Assembly: GCA_032158295.1 (NCBI GenBank)
Contig: CM063257.1
Coordinates: 16,832,332 to 16,896,331, forward strand
DNA: 64,000 nt
Direction of reading: 5' to 3'
From: Pycnopodia helianthoides
Lineage: Eukaryota > Echinodermata > Asteroidea > Forcipulatida > Asteriidae
In this document: positions 22,500-33,594 of the stretch, one piece after another
Position numbering within the stretch: the first letter of the stretch is position 1
Layout of the letters: every line of letters starts with the position of its first letter
Position numbers and translations under genes: made by a program
Notes under the pieces: model-generated
Seen by the model: the letters and a program-made list of their open reading frames with translations, nothing else
Told to the model about the DNA's origin: nothing
Database searches by the model: none

Positions 22500-23117
22500 T
22501 CCCAGTGTTGTGATCAAAAGTTTAACATTTAATTGTATTTTATTATATGTGACTGATTTTCGGTTCGTTTCTGCTGAGAAGAAAGTGATTGGGCGTTTTT
22601 TGACATTGTGTAGACAGATCAAACAAGCCCCTGGCACTAAGTTAACTTATGGATACCCCTTGTGAGGAATTCTTTAGAAAATTAAATGACACAACAACTA
22701 TAGCAGGACCCCACAAACCCGATCATTGTGTGTACAAGTAAGTTAAAAGCAAATACAAGGGATTGTGTATTCGTTACTTGCACGGATCCGCCATGTGCGT
22801 GTAGAGCCTCGACTTCAAGCAATTCATTTGTAGTGTACTTATGTATCTGTTTGGATGAAAGTGTCATTACATTACCGTGACAATACAGAGTTATATAATG
22901 CCTCTATTCACTGCTGTCCCCAGTTCGAGGCTCTACATGCAAATGGCTGACCGTGGAGTGGGCGAACAAGTGCAGTGGCATGAGTGCGTGGCGGTAGGCG
23001 GAGGTTTAGATTTCAGTCGTATCATCTCTAGTGCACTTGCATTTCAAGGTGGATTTCATTATTAAAAAATTTGATCGGATGATGCCCCTTCCCGCAAGGG
23101 GCCATGCCCTCCTCTAA
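22500..23117. other. Unassigned stretch
   Basis: No family recognised. CCCCTTCCCGCAAGGGGC near 23086 is a small perfect hairpin just before the satellite. Confidence 0.4.
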
Positions 23118-23439
23118 TCATTACATTCCTCTATAGTTATCAAGAAACATCATAAAGAGATGGTACGTCATTGGTTGAAAGAGTACATTCATTCCAATCC
23201 TCTAGTTATCAAGAAACATATCATAAAGAGATGGTACGTCATTGGTTGAAAGAGTACATTCATTCCGATCCTCTAGTTATCAAGAAACATATCATAAAGA
23301 GATGGTACGTCATTGGTTGAAAGAGTACATTCATTCCAATCCTTTAGTTATCAAGAAACACACCATAAAGGGATACACCATTTGTTAATGAAGGGAACAT
23401 TCATTCCAATCATCTAGTTATCAAGAAACATGTCATAAA
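23118..23439 (-). repeat. 74-bp satellite, inverted array, left block
   Basis: About four units of the 1-1290 satellite in reverse orientation (CAATCCTCTAGTTATCAAGA, CATTCATTCC). Units are 72 bp because two bases are missing in CATTGGTTGAAAGAG. Drift increases to the right, toward the fold-back. Confidence 0.93.
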
Positions 23440-23732
23440 GGAGTAACTATAACTGTAAATAGTAGTAAACTTGCGGGTACAACCATGTGTAAAATCTCTT
23501 TTGTGGGAGTGTTGGCTCTGAAAAGAGCCGGTTTGGTCTCGACGTTTCGAACAGTATACTCTGCTCGTCTTCAGGAGAAGAAGAGCCTGAAGACGAGCAG
23601 AGTATACTGTTCGAAACGTCGAGACCAAACCGGCTCTTTTCAGAGCCAACATCCTCCCAAAAGAGATTTTACACATGGTTGTATCCTGCAAGTTTACTAC
23701 TATTTTACAGTTACTACATTTATAGTTACTCC
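23440..23732. mobile_element. 290-bp fold-back with two head-to-head hammerhead-like retroelement ends (P2)
   Basis: Arms 23440-23575 and 23586-23732 are reverse complements with few mismatches around a 10-base centre. Each arm, read outward, has CTGAAGA, stem GAGCAG/CTGTTC with loop AGTATA, and GAAACGTC (plus copy 23587-23620; minus copy 23544-23574). Outward follow TTTTCAGAGCC and TTACACATGGTTG, which parallel CTTTTCAGAAC and TACACATGGTGTTACC in P1, so P2 is a related element. Inverted terminal units are known for Penelope-like elements; that link is inference. Confidence 0.75.
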
Positions 23733-23759
23733 TTACCTTCAACATCATGCAAAGCTTCA

Positions 23760-24060
23760 AACACCACATATCATAAAGGGATGGTACATCATTGGTTATT
23801 GGAAGAGTGCATTCATTCCAATCCTCTAGTTATCAAGAAACATAATCATAAAGGGATGGTACATCATTGGTTATTGGAAGAGTACATTCATTCCAATCCT
23901 CTAGTTATCAAGAAACACACCATAACGGGATGGTATAATTGGTTGGAAGAGAAAATTTATTCCAATCCTCTTTTATCAAGAAACATCATAAAGGGATGGC
24001 ACATGATTCGGCTGGAAGCGAGCGTTCAATTCAATGAAGCATAACATAAAAATAGGACAT
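23760..24060 (-). repeat. 74-bp satellite, inverted array, right block
   Basis: Two good 74-75-bp units (ATCATAAAGGGATGGTACAT, TTATTGGAAGAG) followed by progressively decayed ones. With the left block it shows that P2 lies inside or between parts of one array. Confidence 0.92.
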
Positions 24061-25811
24061 TCTCCTATTGAACACGTCCACAGCCAATCAAATCTCCTCG
24101 TAATAAAAAACATCAAATTATCAGAAGTTAATCTGCTTATTAAATTATGTTTTCCCAAAACACTTCATAAAAGGATGGGTCCTGTTCGGTTGGGAATCTG
24201 GAACAGCTTAAATTAGTTCCAATTATGTGAGTGCGAAGAATGCATCTTCCAAAGAATGGCCATCTTTTGTTTGGGGGTAGAGTACAGCCACTCCAGTCCC
24301 ATGGGACAGAGTTTACAACCAATGAGTAAGTCATTATGTTGGAAAATTAAATTATTCTGTATTATTGCCCCCCCCCCCCCCAGCAAAGCACAATGCATTG
24401 TGGGGGTGGGGTGGGGTGGGTGGAGATAATAAGGAAATTGTTCAGTCAATGCGTCTGGTGTACAAAGCTTAATCATTCCAAGTCTAACGTGAACGCCCAA
24501 CGATTGTAGAGTTCACACCTCTAAGAATCTCCCAACGATGGTTGAACCTTTTGATTATGAGTGGTAATGGTGGTTTGTTGGGTTTTTGTTATTGTGTGTC
24601 TGTTCGTTTGGAGACTACAGTGCCCTTTCGGAACAAAATACTGTCCACAGAGTGTACGCAACACAGAGCTGCGTGACTTTGCAGCAATTAGCAACGCTTA
24701 GAAGAAACCTGTTAAATTTATTACAAAAAAAATATATTTTACGATTATCACCCATTGCTCGACAATTCTCATACATTCCGTGAGAAATTAGACACGGCGC
24801 GTGATCTCACTCCCGGGTAACGTCACGACCTCAATCAGAAACGAGAGTCATTGGAAGATGGCTGAGTTGGCTGTGAAATCGGCCACATTTCTGGCTATTA
24901 TTGGCGTTAAATCAAGCTCGGCTACAACTTTGTGGACCTTGTCATTTGTGAAAAACATGAGTCTGTGTTGAGAATAGTTGAAGCACGAGAGCGCTGTGAC
25001 GCGAGTCTAACGAAAATAGCTTATGGAAATGTACAGTGACTATAAACTAATTGTCAAGTCACGCAGTTAAAACCTGAAAAAGGTGATTAAAGTACAACCA
25101 TCCTTCAAAACTTCAGAGCATTTGCAATGACCTTTCTCATTTTGGACACGTGTTGCTCTGAAAGATTCCGTTTATGTCTCTTTCACTAAAGAAGTGATTG
25201 AAGAGAGAAGACGACTGTTGGTTCCTGGGGCCTAAAACAAATGCAAATCGGACAATTTGTTGTGTTTACGAAGTAGCACAAGACGTTTTTTGTCAATATT
25301 AGCGAGGTTTCGTTGGCGCGCACGGTTAGCGCAGCGACGACTTTTAGTAGCTGTGACGTCATCACTGTGTGTGCAGTTATGACGTGTACCCAATCGGTCA
25401 TAGAGTTGAACGTTTCGTGAAGACATTTAGCAGCTCCACTACACGTAAGTGAGAACTTTTAGTAAAAGTCATAAAAATTACTCACAATATTTCTCGAAAA
25501 AAATTAATAGTCGGTCATAGAAAGTAGTAGATGATCTGGTGATTCTTGTTGGTTCTGGTGCATTGCTCAAGAGGAGGTATATGTAGCTTAGTTAAATGTA
25601 ACCGTGGGGTTACCAACGAAACCCTCTGCATTATACGTGTGGTGAATTACGCGTATTACGCTCGACGATTAGCTATCTGTAGTCGTTTACTCTAAACGTG
25701 TGAGACCGAAACCTCCCTATTATTATAAGTGATAGTTCGTGGAAACAAAAATTGGCACCTTTGGGCAAAGGTTGCCATGGGTAATTAGCGTAATTAAAAA
25801 AAGAATAGATC
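24061..25811. other. Unassigned 1.75-kb stretch
   Basis: Contains C15 at 24367-24381 facing a G-rich block, GGGGGTGGGGTGGGGTGGG, at about 24401. A CpG-containing patch with CGTCA motifs (24790-24870) precedes a small frame, listed separately; another CpG patch with TGACGTCATC is near 25355. Confidence 0.45.
24858..24971 (+). CDS. Possible 37-codon small frame in good start context
   Basis: The start AAGATGG has purine at -3 and G at +4. The frame begins MAELAVKSATFLAIIGVKSS and ends with TGA at 24969-24971. Residues 9-16 are hydrophobic, but there is no recognised domain. Upstream are a CCCGGG and an ACGTCA motif. It could be a micropeptide, a first exon read through its donor, or chance; short MITEs here also carry ATGGCTG. 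I rate chance as likelier. Confidence 0.15.
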   Translation: MAELAVKSATFLAIIGVKSSSATTLWTLSFVKNMSLC

Positions 25812-26421
25812 TTAACCCTCTAGTACCTACACCGCCCGAGTTTGCTGAATTTGTTTTTAGTTATCAAGACTTTTGCACAAAATTGCTAGAAACTTGGTTC
25901 AAATTTTAAAATATACCCAAGGCTACGAAAACAATGTTTTGACCTTTTCGTTAATATTGTCATATAATAATTATAGCTTTCGGCAAGTGATAAGCCCTCT
26001 GGGAACAATAAGTGCCTCTCGCGTTAACAGTTATCGGTCAATTTTATGGCGGTTATTTTTAGTGCAATACACACTTTTGTGACGGCTTTTACGTGCCATC
26101 AATTGCTCATACTGATTAATTTGCTAAGGCATTGCAATTTTTTACAGTATCATCGCGGTGAAAAAAATTACATTTTTGGCTACCAATTAGCGTGGTGTTG
26201 ATGAGAGCCACAATTATGTCATTATCATTAGCGTTAACATTTAGCAAGGCAACTGTAAAAGGGGGAAATTAAAAAAGATTGTCATTGACTAGACCGATAT
26301 AGTTCATTTTGATGGATAGTTTTATTTCTCCAAAAAAACACAAGCTGGTGAACGATTTCTCCTACTGCGTGTACAGTGTACTGCTTTGGGCGGGTGGGCG
26401 GTTCAGTGGCTAATGGGTTAA
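25812..26421 (+). mobile_element. TTAA element family G (piggyBac-like ends), copy G1
   Basis: 610 bp from TTAACCCTCTAGTACCTACA to CAGTGGCTAATGGGTTAA. Both ends share CCGCCC (reverse GGGCGG) after TTAACCC, so the element is TTAA-CCC...GGG-TTAA, the layout of piggyBac-type transposons. No transposase frame. G2 (41510-42158) is a second full copy and G3 (57987-58220) a 3' part. Confidence 0.85.
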
Positions 26422-26583
26422 AGCTTTGAAACTTCGAGAAATTGTTGGCCTCGTTGATTAATGCATGGACAATGAACGTATTATATAACTGGTTTAACTC
26501 GTGGGTTGGCTACTTCGTAGTGTCAATGACAAATCATTGACTGCTAGCACCAAAGATATTAGTATTGTCATCGCAATAGCTTA

Positions 26584-26970
26584 TTAAAGGCACAGTACAC
26601 CTTTGGTTTTGGGGACCGTTTGATTGTTTTAATCCTATATAAATGTAGATGTATACAATGAAACTAACCTGTGAAAATTTCATTTCAAAAGTTGTTTGTG
26701 TTTTTGAGATATCGCCAAAATCCGCAGCGAATATTTTCACGCATGAAGAATAATCCCTAATAAGAATACACAATCTGAGAAACGTAAACGTTTCTCAGAT
26801 TCAAATTTTGGGGGGATACAAACTGACATATTTTTCATATCCACAGTATTTTGAATTTAAGTATTTCTCAAAATGCTTTATATTATCGAAAGTTGCTGTA
26901 CCTCTAACCAAGTCAGTTTTTATTGCCATTAATTTTTAGAGTGATTACCGAACGTGTACCTTCTCTTTTC
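26584..26970 (+). mobile_element. TTAA MITE family C, copy C2
   Basis: Left end TTAAAGGCACAGTACACCTT is intact; the right end has decayed to ACCTTCTCTTTTCG. Central palindrome CTGAGAAACGTAAACGTTTCTCAG at about 26776-26799 (written here in two halves, CTGAGAAACG and CGTTTCTCAG). Confidence 0.86.
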
Positions 26971-26974
26971 GTAA

Positions 26975-27367
26975 CCCTAACTTTATCAGGCTTGCTCAGT
27001 GTGGTTACTTTCCCTGCCTTTCACTTCTGTGGACCCCGGTTCGAATCTCACTTCAGACTGGAGCCTTGCACGTTGATTGATTGTTTTGTTTTTAGTCCCT
27101 TCCTGGTGTATTTATCTTATGTATTTACTTCTTATCTACCCTGGGGAGACCTCACAGTAAAACACTGTTTTTCAAAGACACCCAGCAGCTGCAAACAAAC
27201 ATTAATATCAAAATGGCTAAGAATTGCGTGGGTTTCCCCATTCGGGTTTTCCTCCCACTTCTAAGACAAAACAGATCTTCTCGTTTCTTATTCATCCTGT
27301 CATTGACGCTAATTGTGAGTTAGGATGTGTGATAAATTCAATCAATCAATCAATGAATAAATCAATA
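26975..27367 (+). mobile_element. SINE family V, plus copy with AATC tail
   Basis: B-box CCCCGGTTCGAATCTCAC at about 27034-27051, a conserved block TTGCGTGGGTTTCCCC and GGGTTTTCCTCCCACTTC, and a tail of AATC repeats at about 27337-27352. The reverse copy 49786-50040 shares the head and the block. Confidence 0.72.
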
Positions 27368-27503
27368 TTAAAGCAACTTTACAGAATTGGTAAGAAAAAA
27401 ACTTGTCAAATTTTACAAGCGGACCCTTCCCACAACAAATTGATGCAATCGAAAGGCTCCCAGACTCTACGGCGAAACAATGTGCTGACGGGTCAGCATT
27501 CAT
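27368..27503 (+). mobile_element. Lone family-A 5' end plus 87-bp cargo
   Basis: 27368-27416 matches the first 49 bp of family A with a few changes (TTAAAGCAACTTTACAGAAT). The following cargo (GGACCCTTCCCACAACAAAT on) is unrelated to A or R and ends where A5 begins. Confidence 0.8.
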
Positions 27504-27899
27504 TTAAAGGAACATTACAAAATTGGTAAGAAAAAAACTTGTAAAATGTACTTTTTGATCACAGGTTTACATAAAACTTACACGGTCTAATGATGATGAT
27601 ATAGTAGAAAACATCCCTTGAAATATTTCTATCTGAAATGCCATATTTGATGAGAAATGAATAAACTAATTTTCCGATTGGAGTTTATCGCTTAGTGGGC
27701 GTTTTATTCATTTTTTGAATCTATATGATTTCATGCAAATGTGTAATCAGTTTTTCACTATTTTCTCGTGACCCAGATGGTTGATCGATCTCAAACTTCT
27801 ACAGGTTTGTCAGTTTATGTATATGGTGGATTACATAAAGTGCTTACACTGCCAGCAACCGTTTTGTAAGCAAAAACCAATTCTGTAATGTTCCTTTAA
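27504..27899 (+). mobile_element. TTAA MITE family A, copy A5
   Basis: Full length, TTAA at 27504-27507 and 27896-27899. The right flank TCGCTACCTAATGGAGACC resembles that of A3. Confidence 0.93.
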
Positions 27900-28384
27900 C
27901 CAATCGCTACCTAATGGAGACCAAATACAACGGGAACATCGAGTCTTCATGTGGGGATGTCAAAAGAGAGGAATATGTTCCACAAGGAACTTTGTGCACA
28001 ATGTCTAAGGGAGGACGTTAAGTATAGGGACAAAGGAAAGAACAAACGAAATCCCCATCAGGAATGCAAACACTGTAAGCATGTCAATTGTTGTTTGGAA
28101 CTCATTGGTGCTCATTGGCAGATGGTACCCCTCCAACCCCCCCCCCCCCCCCCTCTATTATGTCTTCATTGTGTGCTTGGAATCTCAGGAATTCTTTTGA
28201 GGATTTGGGGGGGGGGAGGGGGAGTTCTATTCAAGAGGAAAAAAGTGTGTTATAGTATGGGAACATTGGGGGGCCCTCTGCCCCATGTCGGGCAGGCTAT
28301 ATTGTAACTGTCTGGCATGTGATGGTCAGTAACATTTCCACCCCCCCCCCCCTTCCCACCACCGGTTGAACTGTTTAACACGAC
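27900..28384. other. Unassigned, homopolymer-rich
   Basis: C16-17 at about 28137-28153, G10 near 28206 and C12 near 28341. The C and G runs 55 bp apart can pair or form i-motif/G-quadruplex. No supported gene (an open frame 27951-28307 crosses both runs). Confidence 0.5.
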
Positions 28385-28475
28385 GGGTAAATACCTTGCG
28401 TGAAAATACTGAATGTTGAAGCGCCTTGAGTGTCACTGACAGTGCGCGCTGTATAAGAAGCCATTATTATTAAAA
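28385..28475 (+). mobile_element. SINE tail fragment (family L)
   Basis: TTGAAGCGCCTTGAGTGTCA and GCTGTATAAGAAGCCATTAT match the end of 40809-41090. Confidence 0.65.
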
Positions 28476-29229
28476 AACTTTAACCCAACGCATGCCTCTC
28501 TGCAGCAGCGTAACCTGGTATGGGGGGCGCAGAGTGGGCGGGAGCACCCCGCACAGAACCCTCTTTCGACTTGCGCCCTCTCCCCAAAATGAAAGTGAGA
28601 AAATGCACGTATAAATGGTTCGAAACATTAAACAGCACCCCCAGTTTATGCCTTTGTCCCCGCTTGCACAATTTATGTTTACACTGCTGCCTCTCTGTGA
28701 TCATCCTTTTGTTGGGTTAAATCTTACTCCTTTGTTAAAAATAGTAAATTTTACCCAACAAAAGAGTGACATGGTTAGCCAACACAAAGGGCTGTTCACA
28801 GAGAGGCAAGATAAAGATTGTACCCAGCGTTTTAACAGTGAGCGTTTTGGTACACACACCCACGTCCACCGGGATCTCGGCCTGTGCCGATAACAGTTAA
28901 AGGTGAGGGCCAAAGATTGTTTTTGTTTTTCAACGTAAAGCTGATCAGATACTGTAAAAATCCCATGTGAAGGTTTCAGTTGATTAGAGTGTATTCTTGT
29001 TTAGAGAACAGCAACAAACTGTCGCGATACTTTCAACATGGGCTTTCCCTTCTTCCATGCTTTCCTCAACATGGGCGTCGAATCTATCCACGTTTAGCGA
29101 GGTGACAGCGGGTACTGACCGTAACTCTGGCCGTAAACCTCGCGAACGGACACCACGGAAATTTCAATCTTCAGTTAACCGTAAGAAATGTGTGAAGCGA
29201 CTCATGCATGAATCGTTACTCAGATTCAA
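28476..29229. other. Unassigned stretch with a 119-bp nested dyad
   Basis: 28689-28807 folds: GCCTCTCTGTGA pairs TCACAGAGAGGC and, inside, CTTTTGTTGGGTTAAA pairs TTTACCCAACAAAAG. Otherwise nothing recognised; a 149-codon frame (28997-29446) runs into a MITE remnant and A6 and is not a gene. Confidence 0.5.
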
Positions 29230-29394
29230 ATGGTCTCGTAGTGGCAAATTATCGAAACCATATCACTTCATCTCAAAGGGAATCTTTTCTCAAAATGGTT
29301 TACACTATCAACAGCTGCAGTGCTTCTCACCAAGTAGGTTTCTTTATGGCCATAAATTTGTGGAGTTTTTACCAATCTATAACGCTACCTTTAA
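29230..29394 (+). mobile_element. 5'-truncated TTAA MITE remnant (B/C-type)
   Basis: TTTACACTATCAACAGCTGC, TTCTCACCAAGTAGG and ACCTTTAA parallel the right halves of families B and C. Its terminal TTAA (29391-29394) is also the left TTAA of A6. Confidence 0.7.
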
Positions 29395-29754
29395 AGGAGC
29401 ATTACAGAATTGGTTTTTGCTAACAAAACAGTTGCTGGCAGTGTAAGCACTTTATGTAATCCACCATACACATAAACTGACAAACCTGTAGAAGTTGAAG
29501 ATCGATCGGCCATGTGGGTCAGGAGAAAATAGTGAAAAACCGAATACACATTTGCATGAAATCATTATAGATTCAACAAATGAATAAAATTAGTTTATTT
29601 ATTTCTCATCAAATGTGGCATTTCAGACAGAAATATTTCAAGGGATGTTTTCTATTATCATCATCATTAGACCGTGTAAGTTTTATGTAAATCTGTGATC
29701 AAAAAGTATGTTTTACAAGTTTTTTTTCTTACCAATTCTGTAATGTTCCTTTAA
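29391..29754 (-). mobile_element. TTAA MITE family A, copy A6
   Basis: Both TIRs present. An internal deletion removes the central palindrome block (GCTCACTGAGCGATAAACTC is missing between AATGAATAAAA and TTAGTTTAT). Confidence 0.92.
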
Positions 29755-30263
29755 AGACTCCGTTAACAAAATATATTCTTGACTCGCTATTCAACGGGGA
29801 GTCTGGCACGACGGGCTGGGGATATATTATAAAAACAAACTCGCCTGCCGTCCTGTAGCAAACATATCATTGTGCAAATAGTGTGAATTTACCGATCGTG
29901 GCCGAAGTGTGGGGGTTGATTTTGTGTCTGCACAGCTGGCATTGGAAGGAATTTGAGCTCTGATCGGCTGATTCGATGGAAGGAGGGTAAAAAAAAGCTT
30001 CAAAAACTAAATCGATTTTCATTGTCACTGCGTGATGGAAATTTCAATCGGTCATCTGCTTTCTAAATTTGCAACCATCAAGTCAAGTAAATAGGCCAAG
30101 TATTAAGCTAAAGTGCTATTTCGTCATTTTGATACGCCGTAAATAAGAAAAATTGCAAATGTCATTATTTGCTCAGAAAATCACGTAGTTTAATTGAAGC
30201 ACATGTACAACATCGGTCATTTCAAAGACTAGTATTCACACTTTATGCGACCCAACATTTATA
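29755..30263. other. Unassigned stretch
   Basis: No repeat family or gene recognised. Confidence 0.4.
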
Positions 30264-30645
30264 TTATAGGCACATTACAGAATTGGTTTTTGCTAACAAA
30301 ACAGTTGCTGGCAGTGTAAGCACTTTATGTAATCCACCATATACATAAACTGACAAACCTGTAGAAGTTTGAGATCGATCGGCCATCTGGGTCACGAGAA
30401 AATAGTGAAAAACCGATTACACATTTGCATGAAATCATAGGTTCAACAAATGAATAAAACGCTCACTGAGCGATAAACTCCAATCGGAAAATTAGTTTAT
30501 TCATTTCTCATCTAAAATGGCATTTCAGACAGAAATATTTCTAGGGATGTTTTCTACTATCATCATCATTAGACCGTGTAAGTTTTATGTAAATCTGTGA
30601 TCAAAAGTATATTTTACAATTACCAATTCTGTAATGTTCCTTTAA
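30264..30645 (-). mobile_element. TTAA MITE family A, copy A7
   Basis: The left end is mutated (TTATAGGCACATTACAG); the right end is intact with TTAA at 30642-30645, after which a D remnant begins at once. Confidence 0.9.
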
Positions 30646-30932
30646 ATAACAAACCTGTGAATATATAAAGCTCAATCGGTCTTCAGAGTTATGAGAAAAC
30701 AGTAAACAAAAACATTATATGTGTTCACTCTTTTCAAACATCGAGTTTTGGACACGCGCGATAAAGACTAATTGTTTTACCCACGTGCTAAAAAAATATA
30801 GCTTTTCAAGCCAAATTAGTTCAAGGGAGGTTTTCCACCATGACCATCTTTGCTACCATGTAGGCCTAAGTTATGTGCAAATCTGTGAACATTTTTATTT
30901 TCAATCTTACCAATGTTGTACACACCCTTTAA
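30646..30932 (-). mobile_element. TTAA MITE family D, truncated copy
   Basis: Starts inside D at AACAAACCTGTGAA and ends TGTACACACCCTTTAA. Its final TTAA (30929-30932) is shared with the next D copy. It is the middle link of a three-element chain. Confidence 0.8.
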
Positions 30933-31292
30933 AGGTATTATACAGGATTGGTAGAGCTGACAAAACAGTCGCAAACAAAGTTCATGTTTTGTGTGATTAA
31001 CCATATACACGAAATAACAAACCTGTGAAAATTTGAGCTCAATTGGTCATCGAGATCACGACAAAATAGTGAAAAGAGACCTTATGTGTTTTCTGTTTTT
31101 CAAACGTCGAGTTAATTATCGCGCGCGATAAAAACGACTGTTTTATTCATTTCTCATAAACAATATCATTTTCGGCAGAAATATTTTAAGGAACACTTTA
31201 TATCATTACTTACTTTAAATCATGTAAGTTATGTGTGAATCTCTGAACATTTGTGTTTTTCGATCTTACCAATAGTTGTACAGGGCCTTTAA
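30929..31292 (-). mobile_element. TTAA MITE family D, copy D2
   Basis: TTAAAGGTATTATACAGGAT to GTTGTACAGGGCCTTTAA. Central palindrome TTATCGCGCGCGATAA at about 31117-31132, close to the midpoint 31110. Confidence 0.92.
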
Positions 31293-31853
31293 ACAAAAAA
31301 CCTGAAGGTTGTCTGGAAAAAAAATTATTATTATTTTTCTTTTAATTGATAGAGAAGAGTTGAGCCTAGACAAATTAGTAGCAAAATTGGAATATGTTGC
31401 TGGTTTGAAGAAACCTGTTTAGCCCTGTTAGGCTAGCCTGTGTGCACTCCAGCATGGAATGAAACATATGTGGCACATTACCTTTTAGGCTTTTGACAGC
31501 ATTGTGTTTTGGTTGCCTCGCCTCGTAAAATCATTCTTAGTGACAGGCTCCATTTATGTTGATAATTGGGCGCCAGGGTTATCATTAGGGCAGACGCAGC
31601 GCATTATTAATGTACACTATTACATTATTATTCTCGTTATTTAAATAATCAAACTGGTGTGGTTTTTTTCATGCATGTATTGATGGCCTTGTCGGTTGTC
31701 ATAAATTATTTTCACTTAAATTTAGATATAATGTAATTCTCGTGTGTTGCTAAAGGTTATTCCGGTCGTTTTCGGCACATAAAAAAACAGCCTATTTAAT
31801 TGTCATGCTTTCGTATTTTAAAGTGATTTTGCCTCCTCAGTTGAAACCGTTGT
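31293..31853. other. Unassigned AT-rich stretch
   Basis: Nothing recognised. Confidence 0.4.
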
Positions 31854-32245
31854 TTAAAGGCAAAGCATGCCTTTGGTTTTTTGAAACCGTTCGGTTATTT
31901 TAAACCTATATAAATATAGATATAATTATACAATAAAACGAACCTGGGAAAATATAATTTCAAAAGGTGGTCGCGTTTTTGAAACATCGCCAAAAGCTCC
32001 AGAAAATATGTCCACGCATAAAGAATAATATCTAAAAGGAATACACAAGCTGAGAAAAGAAACGTTTCTCAGATTCAAATTTTGGGGGATAAAAACTGAC
32101 CTATTTTTTCCATATCCACATTATTTTGAATTGAAATATTTCTCGAAATACTTTTTACTTTCGAAAGTTGCTGTACTTCTAACCAAGTCAGTTTTTATTG
32201 CCATTCATTTTTAGAGTGATTACCAATCAAGTACATTCGCTTTAA
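31854..32245 (+). mobile_element. TTAA MITE family C, copy C3
   Basis: TTAAAGGCAAAGCATGCCTT to AAGTACATTCGCTTTAA. Central palindrome GAGAAAAGAAACGTTTCTC at about 32052-32070. The right TTAA (32242-32245) is shared with F1. Confidence 0.9.
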
Positions 32246-32631
32246 AGGTACACGTGCCTTGGATCGGGCGAGTTGGTCTATAAAAGGCGTTTGTAACCAT
32301 TTGTTATAAAATGCATATGGTTAGAAAGATGTTTTAAAAGTAGAATACAATGATCCACACAAATATGCCTCGAAATTGCGTGGTTTTCCTTGAACTTTGC
32401 GAGCTAACACAGTCAGCCATTTTGTGGAGTCAAAAGTTTGACTCCATAAAATGGCCGACCGTGTTAGGTTCACTATGTAAACGGAAAACCACGCAATTTC
32501 AAAGCATATTTGTGTGGATCATTGTATTCTACTTTTAAGACATCTTTCTAACCATATGCATTTTATAACAAACGGTTTACAGCACTTTTTATAGACCAAC
32601 TCGGCCGATTCAAGGCAACGTGTACCTTTAA
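32242..32631. mobile_element. TTAA MITE family F, copy F1 (full-length palindrome)
   Basis: 390 bp whose two halves are reverse complements along nearly the whole length. Ends TTAAAGGTACACGTGCCTTG and CAAGGCAACGTGTACCTTTAA (last 20 read AAGGCAACGTGTACCTTTAA). The centre is GGAGTCAAAAGTTTGACTCC at 32426-32445, exactly on the midpoint. RNA or single strands would fold into one long hairpin. The second copy is F2, 58217-58596. Confidence 0.95.
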
Positions 32632-33594
32632 GTTCATCTTGAAGCTTGCCACTCTAAAAAAAAAAAAATGGAGTAAAATCAGTTAAACTTGTAAGGCAAT
32701 ACCCATGCTAATTTAATTGTTTATCTGTTGTAATCGCCTGCCGCAAAAGTACAAGTGCTTACATATTTCAGTGAAATTAAATGACTGTTTCGAGGAGCTT
32801 TTAATTTCGCGCGAAATTAAATAACACAGACGTTTAAATTGGCCCTGTTTTTGCCGAAAATTAGTGGGGAACACATGTACAATTTGTGTAGTTTTTGTAG
32901 TTGGTGTTTAATGTTTTTATTTTTGGGTTGTGTGTTTCTTTTTACTCAATATTAAGTGCTTTGAACGTCAATTTTGACGGATTTGGCGCATAACAGTTTT
33001 ATATAAATTAAGTTACACCCTTAGATTTTGCCAAGGTCGGTAGCCAATAAACCGCAGTAATTTGTATCCCATATAAAACGCAATAAAAAATATATATATA
33101 ATAAAACAAAATATAAATCAATTTATTCCACAAGACATCCCCAACAATGGTCGTACTCAAACCTCAAAAATCAATTAAATCGAAGTATGACCCAAATATG
33201 TTTTTTTTTCTAAACCTTTTTTAGTCGTGATTATACGTGGCTGTCAAATGAAAAAAACGTTTTCCGTTGTTCAAAAATTTGACCAACTACTTCGCAGCCT
33301 TGATATTTGCTTTCTTTATTAAAAAATAAAACCAAAAAAATCAAAAAACAACACACCTTAAAAACTCGATAATGCATGTTACAGGGTTCGTCCTTCAGGA
33401 ACATTCACTGAATCGAGAAATATCGTGAAAGCGAGGACATCACATCATTGTAAACATCGAGGAACACTAATAAACTGTGCATGTCGCGCGTCTTCGAACT
33501 TGGGGCTAAGTTGCAACCACATTGAGTTTTAAGCGCGATTCTCTTTTTCCGAGTTTTTTAGTTTAACTTTGTTTATGGCTCGAAAAATTAAACC
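32632..33594. other. Mostly unassigned; contains repeat O2
   Basis: 32735-32880 matches O1 (11555-11695): AAAAGTACAAGTGCTTACAT, GACTGTTTCGAGGAGCTTTT. The remainder is AT-rich without recognised features. Confidence 0.5.

Noticed and set aside
23410..23829. Frames of 114-121 codons on both strands with near-identical peptides
   Set aside because: Both arise from the fold-back P2 arms and satellite; symmetry explains the match.
28997..29446. 149-codon frame as a gene
   Set aside because: Its second half translates a MITE remnant and the left TIR of A6; no domain recognised.
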